DNA from: Zhengitettix transpicula
Lineage: Eukaryota; Arthropoda; Insecta; Orthoptera; Tetrigidae
Direction: 5' to 3'
Assembly (NCBI GenBank): GCA_037074705.1
Contig: CM073594.1
Location: 80,477,009-80,541,008 of the forward strand
Length of the DNA stretch: 64,000 nt
Below the pieces are notes generated by a model. It worked only from the letters and a program-made list of their open reading frames with translations, was not told the DNA's origin and ran no database searches. Shown one piece after another: positions 56,563-64,000 of this stretch. The position numbers were made by a program, and so were the translations under genes. Numbering within the stretch: position 1 is the first letter of the stretch; the number at the start of each line of letters is the position of its first letter.

Positions 56563-56564
<2 letters not shown>

Positions 56565-57385
56565 TTAAGTGGGTTTTAAATTTGTAATACAAAATTGATA
56601 AATTTTTATATTAACAGACTGATTATTTTTTTTTTATCAGACCGCAATTTAAATGAAGAAACTGATTCGTCATTTTCGGAACTATAATTAATCAATTTTG
56701 TAGGAGATTTTGGCAGTTTCCCATATTCATCTGCACAAATAAAAGTGTTTCATGAACACTATTTGCAGTTTTAAAGGTCTCAGATTATAGAAATATATAA
56801 GAAATTGAATAAATTTTGTAAATTAATTACATTGTAATTTTACTATTTTTTATTTAGGTAATTGCATCAATTGTAGGGTTTCATTTAAATATTATGCAAA
56901 ATACTTCAGATTTATGTATTTTAAAAATTGTTTTCAATAATTGTATGTTAATATATTTATTATAATTAATCAGAGTGATAAAATTTCATGAAAATTATAT
57001 TATTGAACTTCAATGTCTTTTGCTTTCTTTTTCCCCAAAATTTATTTGAGTTCCTTTCAGACTGGAATCTGAAAAATATATTCATTAAAACTTCGTTATT
57101 ATTTTTTTTTAAATTCTATCCGATCTGATTGAGACTACAAGTTTTGTCGTGTTGTTAATTAAGGATTTTATGATAACGTGATGTAGAATTTACCATGGAA
57201 GATAAAATCATTTATGGAATATTTAGTGACATCGCCTGAAAACTATGAGGAAAAATAGCCTGGTATTAAAATAAATTGGTATTAAAAATAAATTAAAAAA
57301 TAATTTGTTTATTTAGATATTATATACTGTAAACAGTCAAAATCTTGATCCTAGTTTACATCGTTTCCAATTGCACATAATTTAA
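56565..57385. other. AT-rich, no gene seen
   Basis: No frame or motif of note. Confidence 0.55.
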
Positions 57386-57387
57386 TA

Positions 57388-57744
57388 TTAATAACTAAGC
57401 TTTGGATTTATCAAAATGTTTAATCTAAAAATAATTAAATGTTTTTGTTTAAAATGATCACCTAAAATAGGAGCAGTTAAACAAAAGCTCTGACGTGCTT
57501 TAATAAATAATCTTATTGTATGAACAAAATTGGTAGAAAACCCTACAGTGCCAGGACCCATAGCATTAGCGGACCCCAGTGAAACAATTTTAGCTGGAGT
57601 TAAATTCCCGATGGTATGGTGGCCGGGCGAGAATGTGACCGGAAATTGAAGCCTGGGCCTGCTGCATACGAATGGAGGGAAAGTGACGTCACTGCAGCGG
57701 CTGCACCCGCAGATAAGGCGAGTAAGTGCGTCTACATTGTTCAC
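57388..57744 (-). other. Unrecognised 118-codon frame in GC-balanced patch
   Basis: The first 70 codons (57744-57540) lie in a local GC-balanced patch that includes a palindromic TGACGTCA box (about 57682); the rest is AT-driven. Residues are protein-like (several cysteines, P and F) but show no domain. It may be a promoter-type patch or a decayed exon. No repeat match in the window. Confidence 0.2.
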
Positions 57745-57749
57745 TATCC

Positions 57750-58495
57750 AAAATAATACACCAGAAATGTTTCACGAAATACAGTTTTTATATGACAGGG
57801 ATTTGGGTGATGGGGAAATATAATAAATTTCTGCATATTGAAATTCAAAATTGTGGTGGATCTTCGATTGGAAACTTGAAGATTTTGCAGACTTAAAACT
57901 ACGGGAACGAAAAGCATACAGTATCAAAATAACATTTATTAGGATGAAACGGAACGTAACATGCAAAATGGAACGGCTGAAGGATTATAATTCGGAAACA
58001 AGACACCATTACAAACATTACATTAATCGGTGTCTAAAATCGTCAAATTAAATGCACCGTTTTAAATGAGAAGGATACATTATTATTATGTCGCTAATCT
58101 TATTATTATTATTGAAAATAAACGTCTGTATGCACTCTGGAAACTTTGGTAGTAGCTGGTGAATGTTATCCAGGCAAACGTAAACAGTCTGTGAGCTAGG
58201 GAGATTTACGGAGAGAGGCTTGTCACGTTGAATAGTAAACCAGCGAGTCTTCGAGAACAACATTAACGAATGAATATTCTGGCATGTAAGAAAAAGAATT
58301 ACTAAAGTTATTCTTCATGCATTATTTTTATGATTAAACCACATGATAATTATTTATACAATCTAAAAGTTCTTCTTTCCCTGAAGAATTTTACCGAACA
58401 TATACGAAGTAAATTATTCTAATGTTCAATATCTGTATTCCATATCCTTTCAGAATAGTATTATAACTAATGACAGTGATTTCTCTCTTATTTAA
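57750..58495. other. No gene seen
   Basis: AT-rich; frames at 57772-57966, 57851-58051 and 58048-58263 overlap and lack motifs. Confidence 0.45.
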
Positions 58496-58497
58496 CA

Positions 58498-59335
58498 GTC
58501 TATATAATAGATAAAATAGTCTTTGTTTGTGTGTGCGTATGTATGTATGTTCCGCATAAATATCTACACTCGTGGAGCCAATTTCGTACACGTGTTCATT
58601 GCATCCAGGAAACAAACACTGTGGGGGTAGGACACGTCCACCATCCCTAGGGGCGGGTATTAACAAACATGCTCAAACGGCCCAAATTTCCGTTGAATAA
58701 ATATTTGTCGGAGTCAATGACATTGTATCTAGTGATGTTGTTTGTTTGTAATTTGAATCCCTTTCGGCATAGGAGGAGAGCACACTTAAGGTTGGGCTGG
58801 AGGGACGTTACACAAAAATAAAGCAAAAGCAACCGAGATTGGAGTCGAATCCGGGGTTATGGATGTCGCTGAGTTTAATTCCTTTCCTTTCCGGTTAGGT
58901 TGTACTTCTACCTCAGTTAGTGGGGTAAAAGAGGCAATCCATTTTTGTATATTTCACATACAAATCTACGTTCGTGGAAAAAATTTGCCCAATTTTCGTA
59001 CACGTGTTCCTTTCGAACAGAGAAAATACTGTGGGGATAAGACACGACTAGGGGCAGGGATAGAAGTGTGTGGGAATTTTTAAACCTGTAAAACGGCTGA
59101 TATTTTCGTAGAAACTAATTTTTTTTGGTCAATGATGCACGTAGAGTTTCTTCAGATATTTTAGTGTATAATATCAACCCCTTTTGGAATGGGAGGGAAG
59201 TTGCTTTACGGATGGGGTGGGGTGGTGGCATATAAAAATAACACAAAAACAACGGATATTGGAATCATATCCTGGGTTATGATTGTCGCTGAGTTTAATT
59301 ATGAGGACCCGGGAAATGTTGGGAACCCATGTAGT
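58498..59335 (+). repeat. Family D element, forward copy
   Basis: Starts TATATAATAGATAAAATAG and GTATGTATGTATGTTCCGC, then ATCTACACTCGTGGAGCC, GTGGGGGTAGGACACGTC, two monomers with the same landmarks as the 31600-33515 array, and ends GACCCGGGAAATGTTGGG...GTAGTTAGCA. This gives the whole layout of the family: TATATAGAT-type start, CATACA run, two or more units, CCCGGG...ACTAGC-type end. Confidence 0.75.
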
Positions 59336-59339
59336 TAGC

Positions 59340-60292
59340 AATATTAAAAAAATACAGTTTCTCAATGTTTTGTAATAACTAATCATTTTATAATCAGTTT
59401 TAGTTTAGACATAATTTTACTTTTTTATATTATTTAACGTTTACTGAACATTTTGCCATATTTGCAGCATCGAAGTCTAGAAAGAATTCCTGGGCATATT
59501 GTTAAAACAGAATATTTTGACAATAAAAGTGATCAATTGATTTTGTATTGCAGTATCTGTTTGTAAAATTGGTATAGACATTTGTTTAGCGAACGAAGAA
59601 TTTAAATCAATAGGAATTGTGTTCTTTCGCTTAAACAACTTGTTGCGCTAAGGGCTAGTCGCGTCTCTGGAGTTGTGTCTATTTATTACACCTGGCTCGA
59701 TTGGAGGCATCAGAACTAAACACTCTGACACAGAACGAAATGGAAACCCGGTTTGAGTCCGACATCGTATCTGAGATATGGAAATTTTAAACAGCATCGC
59801 CTCCTTTGTGAAATTAAGTTTAGGGTTACGCCCCGTGGGGATGTAGGTCAACCACGTCAAGCCAGTTGACAAAGGAAATTGCTAAACTTTTACAATGTTT
59901 TCTCAACAACGCTCGGCGAATACAGAATGAGAGGAAGCGACTTTCCCCCGGGTACGGATAGGGAGTCTCGTCCAGATATATTGCCCCGTTCGGGATATTA
60001 CGACACTGATGAAAAAAGGTGCTGCACATCGAAAAGATCCAAACTTGAATGTCGCCATTAGTAACCCAGTCGACGTTAATCCATCACACTAAATTCATAA
60101 AATAGGATTTTAATAAATATTAACGTGCTTAAATTTTTTCATCTAAACATAAGGCATCGACTTTCATTACTCATGAAAGTCATATAACATGATTGTCAAC
60201 CTGTAACTAACATTACGTTTTGTGTTCTTTGCATTTCTAGACAATTTTGTTCTTTACTATGATTTTCAGATAACCCTAAATGTAAGTTCTCT
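59340..60292. other. Spacer between opposed family D copies; no gene seen
   Basis: A GC-balanced part at 59640-60065 has short frames on both strands (59648-59872 and 59826-60029 minus; 59879-60061 plus) without motifs. A GGTTTGAGTCC string at 59750 resembles a pol III B-box but no tRNA fold surrounds it. Confidence 0.35.
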
Positions 60293-60294
60293 TA

Positions 60295-61395
60295 GTTATT
60301 TGACTTCCTGGCTGCCTGGCGTTGCCCGGGTTGCCGTAATTAAACTCAGCGACATGCACAACTCCGGATTTGACTCCAATGTCTGTTCTTTTGGGTTATT
60401 TTTACATAACATGCCACCATACCCTTCTCTAATGGTGCTCCCCTCTTATGTCAGATGAGGCTGATATTATTCAGACAAATATCTGGAGTTATGCTATTAT
60501 TGACTCAAAAATATTTTATTTCGACGAATATATCGCCCGTTTTAACACATTTGAAAATTTACACCCCCATCCAACCCCGTCCCTTGGGGTTAAACGGCAA
60601 GTTTAATGTCATAATTAAACTCTGTCTTTCATAACCCTGGATTTGACTTCCCACCAATACAGAAAAGGATTGAAATTATACACAAAAACATAGAGGAGAA
60701 ATACTATTAATCTCATTGACCCGACAAAATATTTATTTGACGCAAATATCGCCGTTTTAGCGTGTTTGTAAATTGCCACGCCCCCCCCCCTCCACCATCG
60801 TCTCTGGGGTGGTAGACGTGTCTTATCCCCAAAAAGTGTTTGTTTCCGGTTCTAAAGGAACTCATGTACAAAATTTAGTCAAATTTGCTCCACGGGGGTA
60901 GATTTGTATGCGAAACATATTTACATTGTTTTCCTCGTCCACTCCCACTCATAGGGGCAGAACAATACGTTAACCGGTAAATGAATGTTATAATTAAATT
61001 CAGCTCCATCGATAAACACAGATTCAAATGCAATCTCGATTGTTTTTGATTCATTTTTTGTAAAGCCCCTCTACCCCCACCTCTAAGCGTTCTCCCATAC
61101 TATGCTGAAAAGGGGTAAAATTATACACAAATAACATCTGTAGAAATACGATCAATCTCTTTGACCCCGAAATATGTTTATTCAGCGCAAATATCGCACG
61201 TTTAAAATGTTTTAAAATTTCCAAATCCGTCCCTCGGGGTGATAGACGTGTCCACAGTGTTTGTTTCCTGGTTTCAAGGATCACGTGTTCGAAATTTGTT
61301 CAAATTTGCTTCACGGGTGTAGATTTGTATGAGGTAACATACACACATACGTACATAAACACACATACAGGCAATTTTATTTATTAGAAGGTTAA
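60295..61395 (-). repeat. Family D element, reverse copy with about four units
   Basis: On plus it begins CTGGCTGCCTGGCGTTGCCCGGG and TAATTAAACTCAGCGACAT. Units follow with ACGGCAAGTTTAATGTC, CCCGTTTTAACAC and CACAGTGTTTGTTTCC landmarks (about 60400, 60600, 60790, 61050), ending in ACATACACACATACGTACAT and TTTATTTATTAGAAGG. It is the inverse of 58498-59335, so the two ACTAGC-type ends face each other across 960 bases. Confidence 0.75.
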
Positions 61396-61399
61396 TGAA

Positions 61400-62330
61400 T
61401 GCGTAGGAATTTGTCGTTTACACCCCTCCTTTACTCTTATTATAATTGGACATTCAGTAGATTACATTTTAGGTTGTCAGTTGATTCATCAGTATATACA
61501 ATAATAATGAAAAGAAACTCAAGTGACAAAACTTTAAAAATTGGTAAAAATATACTCAAATGAATAATCCTGTAAAATACAAAAAAATATGTTGAATTAT
61601 AAAATACCATAATATGAAGCTTGGTGATAATTTTTAAGTACTTATTTTATTTAATAACTAAAAATTAATAAATATTTTAATGAAAATTATTCGCGGTTGA
61701 GACTCCATAAATCAATATTCCCGTATAAAATTGTAGAAAAAAAATATAAGAAAACTAGCTGAATACCAATGCTGTGTTATGTTCCATGAAACCTTTCGTG
61801 TAACCAAACGTCACACAGTTTCCTGAATTTACCCTCGCCAGTATTTCGTGATATGTCATCTGATAAATTCGTTTCAAATATATATAGTTTAATTTCTAAG
61901 ATTAATTCCATATAAACGTTGACGATAGCCACTTGATCACATTGAGCCATTTGCCATAGGTTTATGTTTAAATTTCAGGAATCAATTAAGATAAATATGA
62001 ATAACACTAACGCTTATAGCGAAATTAGAAGCTGCGCTGTGTTCCGTTGTTATTGACGTTCCATAGATGAGGCGTTTTGCAGAAGGACCGGAAAATGTGC
62101 TCTTATATTACTAGATTGTACGGAATATCCCAGCTTGCGTAGAAATTTCATCGTCAATTCTATTAAACTATGGAAGTAATCTATTTATTTTGTACAGTTT
62201 ACACAATGAGACGATTTTATTTTACTCTTGGACGTCTAAATATTTCTTTTGAATCTATTCAGTTGGGAGAACAAAGACAGAAAAGTGTAGGCGGAATGAA
62301 ACCAGAAATGCTGCAGTTACGTACAGTTGG
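61400..62330. other. No gene seen
   Basis: AT-rich to about 62030, then mixed. The frame at 62170-62367 runs into family A and has no motif. Confidence 0.45.
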
Positions 62331-62332
62331 GT

Positions 62333-62648
62333 GTTACGGGCTATGGTTTAAGGATCCTACCAGGTAATTCGCCTAAAAGTGATGCAGGGAAAACCCTAGA
62401 AAAACCTTGATCCCGTACGTCGGGCATTTTGTACTTGTCCAACGCCTTTCCGATAGCGGGAGAAGCGTTTGCTGTGGGGACGCAGCGTTCCTTTCTTCAT
62501 GACTCGACCAGTTAAGGAAGCAGCTGGCCGACTGACTCTTACCGAATGCCCAAGGTCTGTGACCCCGGAACTTACACCTGTCAAAACAGGCCGAGGTGCC
62601 TCGGCATGTGGGAACCTTGGTTCGAAAACGGAGAGAGGAAAAGGCATC
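62333..62648 (-). mobile_element. Family A retroposon, copy A14 (3' end missing)
   Basis: Starts inside the body (TACGGGCTATGGTTTAAGG on plus) and runs to GAAAAGGCATCC, where the T run of A15 begins. The usual AACTATTCCAATAGG segment is deleted near 62530. Confidence 0.8.
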
Positions 62649-63198
62649 CTTTTTTTTTTAGGGCAACAGGCTACATGAGGGTGATCCACATTGGGCAACT
62701 CCCCTTTAATAGCATAGGAAGGAATTAGAAAGGGGGGATGCGGAAGGGTAGAGGAAGGTAGCCAAGGGTTACTAGGGCCCCCGGGCTATGGTTTAAGGAT
62801 CCTACCCGGCATTCGCCTAAAGAAATGCAGGGAAAACCCTAGAAAAACCTGCATCGTGTAGGTCGGGCATTGGGTACTTGTCCCACGCCCTTCCGATAGC
62901 GGGAGAGGAGTTTGCTGTGGGGACGCAGAATTCCCTTCTCCGTGCCTCGACCAGTTTAGGAGGCAGCTGGCCGGCTATTCCAATGGGAATAGCGAACAAC
63001 TCTTACCGTATGCCCAAGGTCTGCGACCCCGGAACATACACCTCTCAAAACAGGCCGAGGTGCCTCGGCATGTGGGAACCTTAATTCATAAACGGAGAGG
63101 AAAAAGCATACCCAAAGGCAGACCCTTCGTACCTCTCCTAAAAGGTTCTGCCTGCGAGAGAAAATCCCTCGAAGGTTACCTGCGAGAGAATCAGATCT
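62649..63198 (-). mobile_element. Family A retroposon, copy A15 (near full length)
   Basis: Nine T (poly(A) on minus), subfamily I 3' end, complete body, and 5' hairpin units (CTGCGAGAGAAAATCCCTCG type) to 63198. Confidence 0.85.
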
Positions 63199-63268
63199 CT
63201 TCCTATGGTATTAAAGGGGAGTTGCCACTATGTGGATTTCCCTCATGTAGCCTCTTACACTAAAAAAA
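63199..63268 (+). mobile_element. Family A 3' end, copy A16, opposite orientation
   Basis: TTCCTATGGTATTAAAGGGG to CTCATGTAGCC...CTAAAAAAA in plus orientation, abutting the 5' end of A15, so the A tails point away from each other. Confidence 0.8.
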
Positions 63269-63269
63269 T

Positions 63270-64000
63270 AGGAATAACGAACTCAGTGCATGACCAGTAT
63301 GAGTTATGAACACGTCTCGACTGACGTATTCAGTGAGTCTGTGAGGCTTGTATACTTTCTAGTTCTTTGCAGAGTTTGAAGATACTGTGTGTGAAATCCA
63401 CGTGAGGTTGTTCTCCTCCGGACTGCGCTTTTTCTGGGCAGTTCAGTAACAGCCTCACTACATTTTACACCAAGTCTCGGGCGTCATGTTTGGACTCCGC
63501 AGGCACCGAAATGTTTTGAGTCTTCAGGGATCGTGATGGTCTATTTTCGAGTCTTTCTCTCACTGATGGTCTTTGAAGAACGTTTTTCGGTATGCTAAAG
63601 CTGCACTCGACCCGCCTTTCTGTGCGCTCTGTGTTGCGCGGACCTTGGCACCAGTTGTCATGCGTTCCTTTTCCCGGAAAGTCATATCCATGATAAACCG
63701 CCTTCTGGAATTTACTGTTTTGTCGCTCGAGTGCTTGAGCCACCGGAGACAATGTGACCATCGTCCGTTCGTTACAGTGTCTTTCAGTCTGTCCCGTTTC
63801 TCTAGGAAGATCTGGGTGAAATAGATGCTTACTTGCGTGATGTCACCGGAATTCATCCACACGAATAATTTTTTGTGTGTGTCCGTGCTCTAGGTCCCTT
63901 TGTGTAATCAAGCCAACTATTCAGATCACCGCCGTCCCGAGCATTCTAGCGAACCAGGCGGCCTGATCTCGGTTGACGTACTGCTCGCTGAGAATTATGA
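63270..64000. other. GC-balanced unrecognised sequence leaving the window
   Basis: Composition is close to even for 700 bases, unlike the AT-rich background, and it matches none of families A-D. Overlapping frames of about 100 codons are open on minus (63465-63761 and 63560-63862) and one on plus (63573-63824). The minus chains are rich in R, K, T and S and show no domain I recognise. It may be the edge of a larger element or a host exon continuing past 64000. Confidence 0.25.

Noticed and set aside
59745..59765. B-box-like GGTTTGAGTCC as a tRNA or SINE
   Set aside because: No A-box at the right distance and no cloverleaf.
62878..63084. Antisense open frames in family A copies (e.g. MSHALPIAGEE...)
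   Set aside because: They recur only because the repeat recurs; they are on the strand opposite to the poly(A) sense and are often broken in other copies.

Overview
The window looks like nuclear DNA from an arthropod with a large, AT-rich, repeat-laden genome. A hemimetabolous insect of the cockroach/termite/stick-insect sort is my guess, not a proof. The reasons are strong AT bias, no bacterial-style operons or ribosome binding sites, (CA)n(TA)n microsatellites, a TATA plus TCAGT-type core promoter, and many decayed insect-type transposable elements: mariner, several non-LTR retrotransposons, Penelope-like inverted repeats and the common insect repeats ending in TACTAGC-like motifs. No intact protein-coding gene, tRNA, rRNA or CRISPR array is supported. 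Every recognisable protein signal belongs to a broken mobile element. Two short patches could be host sequence: a CpG-dense island at 17240-17420 and a possible small exon at 34275-34483 (minus).

Layout. 1-8 kb: AT-rich DNA with a G-quadruplex tract, an insect SINE-like relic, pieces of a tandem-unit repeat (family D here) and a decayed reverse transcriptase (about 6.4-7.1 kb). 8.4-9.7 kb: a fold-back element with two hammerhead-like motifs, then an 836-bp terminal-inverted-repeat element with an AATG duplication. 9.7-19 kb: mostly empty AT-rich DNA plus the CpG island. 19.3-22 kb: reverse transcriptase relics and a head-to-tail trio of a poly(A)-ended retroposon (family A). 25.8-27.4, 35.0-37.1, 46.3-46.8 and 50.9-56.5 kb: seven copies of an LTR-like family (B), nearly all abutting (TA)n tracts and most sharing an intron-like module. 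31.6-33.5 kb: a family D array. 37.2-45 kb: a nest made of a long inverted pair of Penelope-like arms around a GIY-YIG relic, a CR1/Jockey-like retrotransposon and two mariner copies. 45-49.2 kb: an RNase H-bearing retrotransposon relic (minus) and another reverse transcriptase relic (plus), split by later insertions. 58.5-61.4 kb: family D in two opposed orientations. 62.3-63.3 kb: more family A. 63.3-64 kb: an unrecognised GC-balanced stretch leaving the window.

The elements form a stratified insertion record rather than a working gene set. Family A copies sit inside family B (52718-53299, with a 13-bp duplication) and inside the CR1-like element's 3' end, so family A is the younger layer. 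The most unusual signals are the conserved GTAAGT...CCCAG module of family B with its tandem primer-binding-site-like units, the habit of family B of lying in (TA)n tracts, and the long family A retroposon without an obvious pol III promoter. All family assignments were made by reading translations and repeats by eye; no database search was run.
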